Assembly: GCA_017465845.1 (NCBI GenBank) | Contig: JAFTVH010000158.1 | Coordinates: 1-59,101, forward strand | Length of the DNA stretch: 59,101 nucleotides | Direction of reading: 5' to 3' | Origin: Lachnospiraceae bacterium | GTDB taxonomy: Bacteria > Bacillota > Clostridia > Lachnospirales > Lachnospiraceae | Shown: in pieces, positions 51,594 through 59,101 of the stretch | How the letters are laid out: each line of letters starts with the position of its first letter | Numbering within the stretch: position 1 is the stretch's first letter | Program-made: the position numbers and the translations under genes | Notes under the pieces: model-generated | Databases searched by the model: none | What the model was told of the DNA's origin: nothing | What the model saw: the letters and a program-made list of their open reading frames with translations, nothing else

Positions 51594-51622
51594 AATATAT
51601 CGAATAAATGAAAAGAAGTCAA
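51594..51622 (-). promoter_or_regulatory. Promoter of the GntR-ABC operon
   Basis: On the minus strand, -35 TTGACT (51617-51622) and -10 TATATT (51594-51599) with a 17-bp spacer. The 150-base leader to the start codon carries the operator and no other gene. Confidence 0.75.
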
Positions 51623-51669
51623 TAGGTAAGAGTAATCTATAGAAAATCTTAAGAAATGTAACTAAGAAA

Positions 51670-51716
51670 GAGGAGTACAGATAGGATTTGTGAGTTGAAT
51701 TCTATCTGTACTCCTC
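51670..51716 (-). terminator. Terminator of the kdpED-like operon
   Basis: Perfect 15-bp arms GAGGAGTACAGATAG and CTATCTGTACTCCTC; on the minus strand the hairpin is followed by TTTCTT. It lies about 40 bases past the response-regulator stop. Confidence 0.8.
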
Positions 51717-51757
51717 ATATACGTGGTTCCTTTTGCTGTAAGTTTCCAAAATCGGAT

Positions 51758-52450
51758 TTATGTTTCACTCTCCAGCATACGATACCCGATACCAATTTCG
51801 GTAAAGACATATTTGGGCTGTGCAGGGCTCTTTTCGATTTTACGGCGGATATTGGCCATATTGACACGAAGAATCTGATTATTGTTGTCTACATAAGGTC
51901 CCCATATGGCGTTCATGATATAGCTGTAGGTCAGTACTCGCCCGGAATTCTCTGCAAGCAGAGTCAGAAGCTGGTATTCAATCTGGGTCAGATGGACTTC
52001 GCTGCCTTCCAGGGTAATCAGCCTTTTTTCAAAATCGATAACAAGGTCACCGGCTTTGTAGATACGTGCGTGCGTATTTGGACGACTGTGACGCAGAGCA
52101 GTACGGATTCGGGCCATCAGCTCAGAAGTTCCGAAGGGCTTTGTAATATAGTCATCGGCTCCGGCGTCTAATGCTGTTACTTTTTCCTGCTCTTTGGTAC
52201 GTGCAGAAATGACGATGACGGGATTGGAGGTCCAGGTACGCAGCTTTGTGAGTACATCCATGCCATCGATGTCAGGAAGCCCCAGGTCTAACAGATATAC
52301 ATCGGGGCAGAGGGAGGTTGCCAGGCTTAAGCCTTCTTTGCCTGTCTGGGCGCAGGTGACACGATAGTTGGCGCTCTCCAGAGAGGCGGTAATGAAGTTG
52401 CAGATACTTTTATCATCTTCGATTAATAAAATGTTCGTTTTGGGTGTCAT
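51758..52450 (-). CDS. kdpE: KdpE-like OmpR-family response regulator
   Basis: A 230-residue response regulator. The receiver has the acidic pair EDD at 11-13, phospho-acceptor Asp55 (DVYLLDLGLPD) and Lys102 (DDYITKPFG). The C-terminal winged helix contains VHLTQIEYQLLTLLAENSGR, VDNNNQILRVNMANIRRKIE and EIGIGYRML. AGAGG precedes its ATG. The best match by eye is KdpE, controlling high-affinity potassium uptake, but no kdpFABC genes are in the window, so the regulated genes may be elsewhere or different. The partner kinase is encoded immediately upstream. Confidence 0.8.
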   Translation of the reverse strand: MTPKTNILLIEDDKSICNFITASLESANYRVTCAQTGKEGLSLATSLCPDVYLLDLGLPDIDGMDVLTKLRTWTSNPVIVISARTKEQEKVTALDAGADDYITKPFGTSELMARIRTALRHSRPNTHARIYKAGDLVIDFEKRLITLEGSEVHLTQIEYQLLTLLAENSGRVLTYSYIMNAIWGPYVDNNNQILRVNMANIRRKIEKSPAQPKYVFTEIGIGYRMLESET

Positions 52451-52469
52451 AAGTTACCTCTTTCTCTGA

Positions 52470-53564
52470 TTATGATTTGCCAAATCTGGGCAGCGTAAAA
52501 ATGAATTCTGCGCCGCTGTCATGATTTCGACCAATCAGTGTGCCGTGATGAGCGGCTAAGATAGTCTTGCAGATGGAAAGACCGATCCCCATCCCCTTGC
52601 GTGCATCTGCTGTCTGTGAGGGCGTATAGGAAGTACCGTCAAAAAGGTCTGCAAGATGCTCTTTGGGAATTCCTACACCGTAGTCCTTGATGGTAAAAGA
52701 GACTGCGTTGGAATCTGCTGTTACAATCAATTCTATTGGTTTGGTGGTGCCGGAATGCACAATAGCATTTTCCAAAAGATTAATAATAACCTGTTCTATC
52801 AGGATGGCATCCATGGGAATCAGTAAAAATTCCTCAGGAATAGCAGTTTGAACCTCAGTGCCCGGATAACGTTTTTGAAGCTTGAGTAACGCTTCTGCAA
52901 GTACTTCTTCCAACGGTTCTTCCGAAGTATTGACGCTGAGGTTGTCTCCTTTGATTCGTGTAACGGTCAGAAGATTCTCTACCATATTGAGCAGCCAGTT
53001 GGAGTCATCATAAATGTTGGTCATGATCTTTATCTTTTCAGCCTCAGAAAGGAAGGCCCCGTTTTCCAGATAAAGAGAACTGTTGCCTATAATGCCGGTC
53101 AGGGGAGTGCGCAAGTCATGAGAAATGGCTCGCAGCAGATTGGCACGCATTTTCTCCTTTTCGGCTTCTGCCAACAGTTTCTCGCGTTCGGCGATCATCA
53201 TGGCCTGGTGGCTTAAGTGAGAGGTCATGGTACTGGTAAGGAGAGAGATGGCTAACATCCCCAGAAAGGTAATCGGATAGCCCGTCAAGGTAAAATTAAT
53301 CTGAAAATAAGGATAGGTGAACAGGTAGTTCACACAAATCACAGCAAATACGGAGCAGACTACTCCATACCAATAGCCCACACTGTAGCGAGCTACCAAA
53401 ATCAAGGCAAGGATGTACACTAAGGCAATATTGGCAGAGTTATCAGGGACTACATGATAATACATAAAGGCTAAGCCTGTGGCAAGTCCCATGGAAATCA
53501 GGGAAATGAGCAGGCTGAACAGGTGCTGTTTATAGCGGGGAAGCTTCCAAAATCGTTGGGTCAT
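52470..53564 (-). CDS. kdpD: KdpD-like sensor histidine kinase, short form
   Basis: A 364-residue kinase; ATG 53564 has AAGGAG six bases upstream. Four closely spaced membrane helices (DUF4118-like, about 15-110, including VNYLFTYPYF) are followed by a HisKA segment with the phospho-His in LLRAISHDLRTPLTG and a HATPase domain (NLLENAIVHS, DYGVGIP, GMGIGLSICK). The N-terminal KdpD and USP-like domains of about 400 residues that full-length KdpD carries are absent, so it cannot sense ATP/cAMP-like ligands the same way. Nineteen bases separate it from the regulator gene. Confidence 0.82.
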   Translation of the reverse strand: MTQRFWKLPRYKQHLFSLLISLISMGLATGLAFMYYHVVPDNSANIALVYILALILVARYSVGYWYGVVCSVFAVICVNYLFTYPYFQINFTLTGYPITFLGMLAISLLTSTMTSHLSHQAMMIAEREKLLAEAEKEKMRANLLRAISHDLRTPLTGIIGNSSLYLENGAFLSEAEKIKIMTNIYDDSNWLLNMVENLLTVTRIKGDNLSVNTSEEPLEEVLAEALLKLQKRYPGTEVQTAIPEEFLLIPMDAILIEQVIINLLENAIVHSGTTKPIELIVTADSNAVSFTIKDYGVGIPKEHLADLFDGTSYTPSQTADARKGMGIGLSICKTILAAHHGTLIGRNHDSGAEFIFTLPRFGKS

Positions 53565-53612
53565 GTGGTTCTCCTTAATAATATGCCGTATGAAGTCGCT
53601 ATGAATAAGGAT

Positions 53613-53641
53613 ATTATACATTTTATTTGAGGAAGAATCAA
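53613..53641 (-). promoter_or_regulatory. Promoter of the kdpDE-like operon
   Basis: On the minus strand, -35 TTGATT (53636-53641) and -10 TATAAT (53613-53618), 17-bp spacer, about 50 bases before the kinase ATG. Confidence 0.65.
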
Positions 53642-53649
53642 TGTGGGGG

Positions 53650-53667
53650 CGTTAAGGGAACGTTAAG
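53650..53667. promoter_or_regulatory. Tandem CGTTAAG direct repeat, possible OmpR-type box
   Basis: CGTTAAG occurs at 53650-53656 and again at 53661-53667, an 11-bp period typical for OmpR/KdpE-family dimers. It lies just upstream of the kdpD-type -35 and 45 bases before the acyltransferase -35, so it could serve either gene. Confidence 0.5.
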
Positions 53668-53711
53668 AAAACCGCAAAATCTTAAGAAAAGCAAAAAATG
53701 TTGTTTTCCGG

Positions 53712-53740
53712 TTGCAGATGCGTTCGGGTTTGGTTATACT
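53712..53740 (+). promoter_or_regulatory. Promoter of the acyltransferase gene
   Basis: -35 TTGCAG (53712-53717) and -10 TATACT (53735-53740) with a 17-bp spacer. The in-frame ATG codons around 53712-53718 lie inside this promoter, which supports the later GTG 53796 as the true start. Confidence 0.65.
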
Positions 53741-53795
53741 TAAGAAGATAAGTGCGAGAACAGGTGGAATCTGTAAAAGGAACGGAGTAAAAAGC

Positions 53796-54863
53796 GTGAA
53801 AAACGAAAGTTGTGGAAGAGAGTTGTGGCTGGATGTCCTGCGTGTGGCAGCAGCCTGCGCAGTGGTGCTGATGCATACAGTTACGGGAAGTGTAGATATC
53901 ATGAACACAGGGCAATATTCACAGGGACGCCTGCTTTTGATCGTAATGGATCTTGTGACATGGTGCGTACCGGTCTTTTTGATGATTTCGGGTTATCTTT
54001 TCCTGAATCCCCGGAAGGAGATTTCCTTTCAAAAAATGCTCAGGAAATACTGCCTGCGAATTGTGCTGGCGCTTTTGATATTCGGCATTCCATTTTCCTG
54101 TCTGGAACTGATCCTGGCGGAGAGGAGATTACGGATTGGGATGCTGTGGGATGGTCTGGTGATGGTGTGTGCTATGCGCAGTTGGTCTCATCTGTGGTAT
54201 CTTTATCTGATTTTATTGCTGTATCTTCTGACACCGTCTGTGAAGTGGCTTTTAAAGAAAATTCCTGAGTGGGCAGTGGTCAGCGTGGCGGTGATCCTTG
54301 TCGTAGGAAGCAGTATTTTGCCTTTTGTCAATAAGTGGATGGGAACTGATATGCCTGTGTTGTCAGAGCAGCTGATATACGTTTTTTATTATCTATATGG
54401 GTATTTCCTGCATAAGAATCATACAAAAGAGGGAGAAGGGAAAAATCTGTGGACAATGTGTGCCATAAGTGCGTTTCTTGTGGCAGGAATGGTGTGTTAT
54501 AGATTTTTGGGGAAAGATACCATACAGATGGCTTATAATTTTCCGCCAACCGTGCTTTTATCGGTCTGCCAGATGCATATCGGACAGTGTCTGTGGCGCA
54601 GAGGACAGGGAAAGCATAATAAAAAGAAGAATTATCATAAAGCTTATGGAAAGGGAATCGTGGTTCTGGCGGATCTGAGTTTTGGAATCTATCTGATTCA
54701 TCCGGTATTCCTGAACCTGAGCTATAAGTTCCTGCATTTTACGCCTATGGATTATCCACTTGCCTTGGCACTGCCTCTGTTCTGGGTGGCAGTGATGCTC
54801 TGTTCCGTTGCATCAACCTGGATAATGCGTAAAATAACACCGCTAAGAAGGTATGTACTGTAA
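53796..54863 (+). CDS. Acyltransferase family 3 (OafA/WecH-like) membrane protein
   Basis: A 355-residue polytopic protein with start GTG 53796 and CGGAG eight bases upstream. Opening GRELWLDVLRVAAACAVVLMHTVTG carries the conserved R-x(n)-H pair of acyltransferase-3 enzymes. RSWSHLWYLYLILLLYLLTP and the end LSFGIYLIHPVFL fit the family. About ten membrane helices. It would transfer an acetyl or succinyl group to a cell-surface sugar; the target is unknown. It is monocistronic, and the GAAGGTAT/ATACCTTC hairpin overlapping its stop codon may end the transcript. Confidence 0.85.
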   Translation: MKNESCGRELWLDVLRVAAACAVVLMHTVTGSVDIMNTGQYSQGRLLLIVMDLVTWCVPVFLMISGYLFLNPRKEISFQKMLRKYCLRIVLALLIFGIPFSCLELILAERRLRIGMLWDGLVMVCAMRSWSHLWYLYLILLLYLLTPSVKWLLKKIPEWAVVSVAVILVVGSSILPFVNKWMGTDMPVLSEQLIYVFYYLYGYFLHKNHTKEGEGKNLWTMCAISAFLVAGMVCYRFLGKDTIQMAYNFPPTVLLSVCQMHIGQCLWRRGQGKHNKKKNYHKAYGKGIVVLADLSFGIYLIHPVFLNLSYKFLHFTPMDYPLALALPLFWVAVMLCSVASTWIMRKITPLRRYVL

Positions 54864-54919
54864 TACCTTCCTGGCGGTATTTTAGTTACTGTTTTAAAAC
54901 GGAATATGACCGCTGTGCA

Positions 54920-55783
54920 CTACTTTTTGGACCAACGTCCGGAAGCCCCGCAGGGAAGCACCAGCCCGCTTTGGGTCACAGGAAGCCCGATTTCCTGCGC
55001 ATCTACATGACCGCCGAAACGTTTGGTGATAGCGGTATTCATCATATAAGAAAGTACAGCAGGCTGTAATCCTGTGGTATAAGAATTGATCAGGAAAAAC
55101 AGCGGATCATCGGAGAGTATCTGGGTGGTCAGTTCCACAAAAGGCCAGATGCTTTCTTCAATTTTCCAAATCTCACCCTTAGGTCCTCTGCCGTAAGACG
55201 GCGGGTCCATGATAATCCCATCGTATTTATTTCCCCGACGAATCTCACGTTCCACGAATTTCACGCAGTCATCTACCAACCAGCGTATCGGCGCATCGCC
55301 CAGTCCGGAAGAAACTGCATTTTCTTTAGCCCAACCGACCATACCCTTCGAAGCATCCACATGAGTCACAGCAGCGCCCGCTGCCGCGGCAGAAAGAGTT
55401 GCGCCCCCTGTATAAGCAAACAGATTCAGTACTTTCACAGGCCTGCCGGCACCTCGAATCAATCCCGAAAACCAGTCCCAGTTCGTAGCCTGTTCAGGGA
55501 ACAAGCCTGTATGCTTGAAACTGAAAGGCTTCAAATGAAAAGTCAGTTCCCTATATCCAATCGTCCATTCATCCGGAAGACTGAAGAATTCCCATTCTCC
55601 GCCGCCCTTGGCACTTCTGTGATAATGACCGTTCTTCTGTTTCCAGCCCTTGTGATCATGCGGCGTGTTCCAGATAACCTGAGGGTCAGGCCGCACCAAT
55701 ATATAATCTCCCCAACGCTCGAGCTTTTCACCGGAGGAGGTATCAAGTACTTCATAATCTTTCCAACTATCAGCAATCCACAT
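54920..55783 (-). CDS. Class I SAM-dependent methyltransferase, RlmI/RlmK-like
   Basis: A 287-residue protein on the minus strand; ATG 55783 has AAAGGATC upstream. The Rossmann core reads KVLNLFAYTGGATLSAAAAG with the acidic VTHVDAS following, and the catalytic-type motif IIMDPPSYGRGPKGE is present, similar to the C-terminal halves of 23S rRNA methyltransferases RlmI and RlmK (PF10672 type). No PUA or THUMP domain precedes it, only an 80-residue beta-rich N-terminus. The likely substrate is rRNA, but the exact base is not predictable. It is a single gene between the acyltransferase and the DMT permease. Confidence 0.82.
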   Translation of the reverse strand: MWIADSWKDYEVLDTSSGEKLERWGDYILVRPDPQVIWNTPHDHKGWKQKNGHYHRSAKGGGEWEFFSLPDEWTIGYRELTFHLKPFSFKHTGLFPEQATNWDWFSGLIRGAGRPVKVLNLFAYTGGATLSAAAAGAAVTHVDASKGMVGWAKENAVSSGLGDAPIRWLVDDCVKFVEREIRRGNKYDGIIMDPPSYGRGPKGEIWKIEESIWPFVELTTQILSDDPLFFLINSYTTGLQPAVLSYMMNTAITKRFGGHVDAQEIGLPVTQSGLVLPCGASGRWSKK

Positions 55784-56054
55784 ATAAGATCCTTTCCGAA
55801 TCAGAGGGTGTTTATAAGTGTGCTGCAAAGGGCCGCCTCAGGCTACTTTTGCGGCATATTTATTAACAACTCTGATTTTATTCACTTTATTTTGCAAGTG
55901 CAGTTTTATAATGAAAAATATATATTAAAGAAAGTATACAATAGAAAAGGACAGTTTGCAACTAAAATGATTATTTCCCTCCCTTCGTGCCTTTTTCCAA
56001 TACCGGCACCTTCGCTTTTGATTTTATACGTTACCACTTTATCGCAACTCAGTG

Positions 56055-56083
56055 TTGACTTGTGGGGAAAATGCCTCTATAAT
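56055..56083 (+). promoter_or_regulatory. Near-consensus promoter of the DMT permease gene
   Basis: -35 TTGACT (56055-56060), 17-bp spacer and -10 TATAAT (56078-56083), about 60 bases before the permease start. The sequence 55784-56054 before it carries no gene I can support. Confidence 0.8.
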
Positions 56084-56150
56084 AGGAAAAGATTTATACC
56101 GTCTGAGGAGATTTTGAAGGAATTTGACGAAGTGAAAGATGTGGAATAAA

Positions 56151-57062
56151 ATGAAACAAAAGAGTCAATTGATGAAAAAAGCAGCACCAATTTTTGTTGC
56201 TGCAGCGGCAATCCTCTGGGGTGTGCTGGTCGTTTTTATCAAACAGCTCAGTATTGCAGGGTTCTCTGCAATGGAAATTGTGGCGTTGCGTGTCTATGGC
56301 AGTGCTATTTTCCTTCTATTGGGGCTGTTGTTCGTAAAAAGGAAATTATTGCGTATTAAGATAAGGGACAGCTGGTGTTTTGTCGGAACAGGAGTATTCA
56401 GCATCGTATTTTTCAGTTACTGCTATTTTCGTAATGTACAGGTATCCAGTGTGGCACTTTCTTCTATATTAATGTATACTTCCCCGGTGTGGGTTACACT
56501 GTTGTCGGTTGCGTGCTTTCGAGAAAAGCTGAATCGCGGTAAAATAGTTGCATTGCTTCTTGCTATTGCTGGATGTTGTTTGGTCAGTGGTATTACAGGT
56601 GGTCTTGGGGCTGTTAGTTTTCAGGGCATCCTGTTGGGCCTGGGTTCCGGCATTGGGTATGGTCTTTACAGTATCTTCGGCAGATATGCTTTGAACAAAG
56701 GATATGCACCTATGACAGTCACTGCATACACTTTTACTTTTGCCTGTGTTGGTGTACTTCCGTTTGTAAAATTTAGTACCATCATTGAAACTCTGAATGA
56801 GCAGCCGACTCTGTGGCTCTGGGCAATTGGAATGGCACTCTTTACTACATGCCTGTCTTTTACTCTGTACACCATCGGTCTTGCTCACATGGAGCCTTCC
56901 AGGGCGGCTGTCCTTGCTACTTTGGAACCCATTGTCACTACTCTGGTAGGTACGGTTCTTTACAAGGAGCCACTGACATTTTCCATGGTTGCAGGAATTG
57001 TCCTGGTGCTTGTTTCTTCTATATTAATAAGCTGCGCGGATGAAGTGGGAACAGAAAAATAA
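56151..57062 (+). CDS. EamA/RhaT-type DMT permease
   Basis: A 303-residue (307 from the earlier in-frame ATG at 56139) membrane protein with ten helices in two EamA repeats. The first contains AAAILWGVLVVFIKQLSIAG and ALSSILMYTSPVWVTLLSVA. The second contains GLYSIFGRYALNKGY, and the late helix LATLEPIVTTLVGTVLYKEP is the family signature. Neither ATG has a strong ribosome site; 56151 has a weak GGA six bases before it. Substrate unknown; small metabolite efflux is typical. The promoter above makes it a single-gene unit. Confidence 0.82.
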   Translation: MKQKSQLMKKAAPIFVAAAAILWGVLVVFIKQLSIAGFSAMEIVALRVYGSAIFLLLGLLFVKRKLLRIKIRDSWCFVGTGVFSIVFFSYCYFRNVQVSSVALSSILMYTSPVWVTLLSVACFREKLNRGKIVALLLAIAGCCLVSGITGGLGAVSFQGILLGLGSGIGYGLYSIFGRYALNKGYAPMTVTAYTFTFACVGVLPFVKFSTIIETLNEQPTLWLWAIGMALFTTCLSFTLYTIGLAHMEPSRAAVLATLEPIVTTLVGTVLYKEPLTFSMVAGIVLVLVSSILISCADEVGTEK

Positions 57063-57145
57063 GCAGAATAATTGCGAGTATCCGCATGATCTGTCGTTGG
57101 TGGATTAATAGTAATGATTGTTCTAAAAAAAATACAAAAAAATAC

Positions 57146-57174
57146 TTGCAAAATTTTCGTATATAGTGTATAGT
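57146..57174 (+). promoter_or_regulatory. Promoter of the S10 ribosomal operon
   Basis: -35 TTGCAA (57146-57151) and -10 TATAGT (57169-57174), 17-bp spacer. Transcription would start near 57181, giving a leader of about 320 bases before rpsJ. Confidence 0.75.
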
Positions 57175-57180
57175 ATCAAG

Positions 57181-57501
57181 TGCTGTGGCATGATAGCGAT
57201 GAAGCGTGAGGTTGCTGCTGCTGAGTAATCAATAGCAGGTTTTCCGTGGAGCGAATGTCAAGTTAGAAAACTGACGGCAAGTCACTGTACCAATTAAAAT
57301 CTGCCGAATGGCGGAGAGGCGTGAAGGACGAAAGTCCTGTGGAACGGGAGTTCCATGTGGAAATGAACCGAAAAGAAGAAAGCGTTGCGTTAAGGTTCAG
57401 GACACACACGGGAGAGTGTACAGTCACCACTTGTCCGTACTTAAATGAAAACGAAATGTTTTCATTCGAATGAAAAGTGCGAAAAGGAGGCGACTTTTTT
57501 T
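57181..57501 (+). ncRNA. Structured 5' leader of the S10 operon (candidate ribosomal-protein leader)
   Basis: At least four stems are evident: GTC-A-AGTT/AACTGAC near 57258; AGGAC-GAAA-GTCCT (57325-57338); TGGAAC-GGGA-GTTCCA (57340-57355), both with tetraloops; and TGAACC (57364-57369) with GGTTCA (57394-57399). Nearer the gene, ATGAAAAC-GAAAT-GTTTTCAT (57445-57465), the palindrome TTTTCATTCGAATGAAAA (57459-57476) and AAAAGT/ACTTTT around the ribosome site (57473-57498) cannot form together. They could act as a switch controlled by a ribosomal protein; L4 does this in E. coli. Confidence 0.65.
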
Positions 57502-57819
57502 ATGGCAAGTCAAGTAATGAGAATTACACTGAAGGCTTATGATCATCAGCTGGTTGATGCATCTGCCAAGAAGATTATCGAAACAGTTAAGAAGAATGGT
57601 GCTCAGGTGAGCGGACCTGTACCTCTTCCTACTAAGAAGGAAGTTGTTACAATTCTGAGAGCAGTACACAAGTACAAAGACTCCAGAGAACAGTTCGAAC
57701 AGAGAACCCACAAGAGACTGATCGATATCATTACCCCGACCCAGAAGACTGTAGATGCTCTGCAGAGACTGGAGATGCCTGCGGGTGTTTACATCGACAT
57801 CAAGATGAAGACCAAATAA
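57502..57819 (+). CDS. rpsJ: 30S ribosomal protein S10
   Basis: A 105-residue protein, S10 of the small subunit and also the NusA-NusB antitermination partner NusE. It has the canonical [14 protein letters not shown] start region, [20 protein letters not shown] and [23 protein letters not shown] 57502 is chosen: AAGGAGG lies 12 bases upstream, a little far; ATG 57517 is an alternative. The ribosome site lies in the loop of a possible hairpin. It is the first gene of the S10 operon, followed by rplC and rplD. Confidence 0.97.
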   Translation: MASQVMRITLKAYDHQLVDASAKKIIETVKKNGAQVSGPVPLPTKKEVVTILRAVHKYKDSREQFEQRTHKRLIDIITPTQKTVDALQRLEMPAGVYIDIKMKTK

Positions 57820-57996
57820 TAGGTTTCATTCAGGTGAAGACCGGTGCAAGTCCGGACAATCATAAAATAAAAAACCTCTACAAAGACGTATGAACAATGT
57901 CTCCCGAGCGAGATATCGAAGAATTGCAAATGATTCTTCCCTGAGATTCAATGAAGTTTCATTGTTCCGCTATGTAGAACCAAACAGGAGGTAAAA
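57820..57996 (+). other. Structured rpsJ-rplC intergenic region
   Basis: This 177-base gap is unusually long inside an S10 operon. It carries hairpins CCGG-TGCAAGT-CCGG near 57841, GAAGAAT/ATTCTTC near 57920-57942 and CAATGA-AGTT-TCATTG near 57950. A 34-codon ORF (57890-57994) ends just before rplC but has no ribosome site. It may be an mRNA processing or translation-control region. Confidence 0.5.
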
Positions 57997-58680
57997 ATGA
58001 AGAAAGCAATTTTAGCAACAAAAGTTGGTATGACCCAGATCTTCAATGAAGACGGCGTACTGGTTCCCGTAACTGTACTTCAGGCAGGTCCCTGTGTAGT
58101 AACTCAGGTGAAGACTGTTGACAACGATGGCTACAGCGCAGTGCAGGTTGGCTTCGTTGATAAGAAGGATAGAATCGTTAATAAGGATGCTCAGGGCAAG
58201 AAAGAAGTTATCAACCGTCATGGCGTAACAAAGGCTATGCAGGGACACTTCAAGAAAGCCGGAGTAAGTTCCAAGAGATATGTAAGAGAGTTCAAGTTTG
58301 AGAACGCTGAAGAATATACACTGGGCGCTGAGATCAAAGCTGACATCTTCGCAGCAGGCGATAAGATCGATGCTTCTGCAATCTCCAAGGGAAAAGGCTT
58401 CCAGGGCGCTATCAAGAGACATGGACAGCACAGAGGACCTATGGCTCACGGTTCCAAGTTCCATCGTCATCAGGGTTCCAATGGTGCATGTTCCTCACCT
58501 AGCCGCGTATTCAAGGGAAAAGGAATGCCTGGACATATGGGTTGCGTAAAGGTAACTGTTCAGAACCTTGAAGTTGTAAGAGTAGATGCTGAGAAGAATC
58601 TGCTGCTGGTTAAGGGTGCTGTACCCGGACCTAAGAAAGCATTAGTAACCATCAAAGAGACCGTTAAGGTTGAAGCATAG
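57997..58680 (+). CDS. rplC: 50S ribosomal protein L3
   Basis: A 227-residue ribosomal protein with AGGAGG seven bases before ATG. It opens [20 protein letters not shown] and carries the tentacle region ([19 protein letters not shown]) and [20 protein letters not shown] typical of bacterial L3. L3 nucleates assembly of the large subunit near the peptidyl transferase centre. The residue in the methylated Gln region (HRHQGSNG) is kept. It is second in the S10 operon. Confidence 0.98.
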   Translation: MKKAILATKVGMTQIFNEDGVLVPVTVLQAGPCVVTQVKTVDNDGYSAVQVGFVDKKDRIVNKDAQGKKEVINRHGVTKAMQGHFKKAGVSSKRYVREFKFENAEEYTLGAEIKADIFAAGDKIDASAISKGKGFQGAIKRHGQHRGPMAHGSKFHRHQGSNGACSSPSRVFKGKGMPGHMGCVKVTVQNLEVVRVDAEKNLLLVKGAVPGPKKALVTIKETVKVEA

Positions 58681-58706
58681 TTTAAGACGGAAGGAGGACC
58701 AATCAG

Positions 58707-59101
58707 ATGGCAAACGTATCTGTTTATAATATGGAAGGCAAAGAAGTTGGTACAATCGAATTAAACGATGCAGTATTCGGTGTAGAGATTAACGAGCACC
58801 TGGTACACATGGCAGTTGTACAGCAGCTTGCAAATAATCGTCAGGGAACTCAGAAAGCAAAGACTCGTTCTGAAGTATCCGGTGGCGGAAGAAAACCTTG
58901 GAGACAGAAGGGAACCGGTCATGCAAGACAGGGTTCAACCAGAGCTCCTCAGTGGACCGGCGGCGGTGTAGTATTCGCTCCCGTTCCTCGCGACTACTCT
59001 TTCAAGATGAACAAGAAAGAGAAGAGAGCAGCACTGAAATCTGCTTTGACAAGTAAGGTTCAGGACAGCAAACTGATCGTTGTTGACGAGCTGAAGTTCG
59101 A
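58707..59101 (+). CDS. rplD: 50S ribosomal protein L4, 5' part
   Basis: The first 131 codons of L4; the gene runs off the window end. ATG 58707 has AAGGAGG nine bases upstream. [20 protein letters not shown], the conserved loop [20 protein letters not shown] followed by [17 protein letters not shown], and [20 protein letters not shown] are textbook L4. The extended loop reaches the exit tunnel and is the site of macrolide resistance changes; no change can be judged here. L4 is also the classical autoregulator of this operon in E. coli. Confidence 0.97.
   Translation, partial: MANVSVYNMEGKEVGTIELNDAVFGVEINEHLVHMAVVQQLANNRQGTQKAKTRSEVSGGGRKPWRQKGTGHARQGSTRAPQWTGGGVVFAPVPRDYSFKMNKKEKRAALKSALTSKVQDSKLIVVDELKF

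Noticed and set aside
53712-53795. Earlier ATG starts for the acyltransferase
   Set aside because: They lie within the predicted promoter (-35 at 53712-53717), so they cannot be in the transcript.
55361-56149. A 262-codon plus-strand open frame over the RlmI/K-like methyltransferase
   Set aside because: It is mostly antisense to a clear methyltransferase gene, has low-complexity unusual composition, no ribosome site and no family.
57890-57994. A 34-codon ORF ending just before rplC, possible leader peptide
   Set aside because: No ribosome binding site, and composition does not look like a regulatory peptide; noted only as part of the intergenic region.
1-59101. CRISPR arrays, tRNA and rRNA genes
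   Set aside because: No regularly spaced direct repeats, no cloverleaf sequence and no rRNA-like segments were found by eye on either strand.

Overview
The window looks like a piece of chromosome from a gut anaerobe of the Firmicutes, most likely family Lachnospiraceae. The evidence is moderate GC, strong AGGAGG ribosome binding sites, a rubrerythrin with two rubredoxin domains, cohesin/dockerin surface proteins, an S10 ribosomal operon with a long structured leader, and many small Gram-positive regulators. No rRNA, tRNA or CRISPR array was seen. Species cannot be named from the sequence alone.

Layout. 1-9665: the tail of an AraC regulator, then a three-gene surface module. A 2119-residue secreted right-handed beta-helix protein ends in a dockerin, a secreted protein has two cohesin-like domains and a dockerin, and a membrane-anchored protein has one cohesin-like domain. 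Together they could form a minimal three-tier cellulosome-like scaffold. 9707-18825: a tightly packed, same-strand catabolic cluster (SGNH-like DUF4886, WbsX/GH99-like, SDR, type I dehydroquinase-like, dihydroorotase-like amidohydrolase, extended SDR, quinone-oxidoreductase-like MDR, DMT permease, histidine phosphatase, DUF1275 protein). I infer a pathway for an unknown carbohydrate or polyol-derived substrate. 18890-20932: a decaying tagaturonate/altronate operon, with a frameshifted uxaB and a truncated uxaA joined to a tfoX tail. 21149-24299: a triple-domain fusion (HTH + superoxide-reductase-like + methyltransferase), an orphan MerR-type promoter and a scrambled three-gene insertion element.

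24352-33102: a probable iron, heme or siderophore uptake island. It has an alpha/beta hydrolase, a membrane protein, ECF S, T and (truncated) A components, an AraC regulator and a heterodimeric ABC transporter. Two identical-arm palindromes (AGTTAG-N6-CTAACT), which resemble DtxR-family iron boxes, precede its two transcription units. 33266-37926: M20 amidohydrolase, rubrerythrin, AraC and a cytoplasmic GH20-like enzyme. 38028-39781: an sdpR-sdpI-yhfC operon with twin operators. 39964-44468: LRR_5 protein, small membrane ORFs behind a strong promoter, a triple-hairpin repeat, a MutS2-like ATPase lacking Smr, an XRE regulator and an unlisted 27-residue holin-like (type I) toxin.

44726-47802: a frameshifted lipoprotein gene and a DUF4015 glycoside-hydrolase-like protein. 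47929-51444: a GntR/YtrA-type regulator with its ABC ATPase and large permease, with promoter and operator readable. 51758-53564: a KdpE/KdpD-like pair with no kdpFABC nearby. 53796-57062: acyltransferase, RlmI/K-like methyltransferase and DMT permease. 57146-59101: the start of the S10 operon (rpsJ, rplC, rplD), with a leader of about 320 nt that contains mutually exclusive hairpins around the rpsJ ribosome binding site.

Several starts were moved from the longest open frame to a codon with a good ribosome binding site; each case is noted. All function calls come from reading motifs by eye, with no database search.
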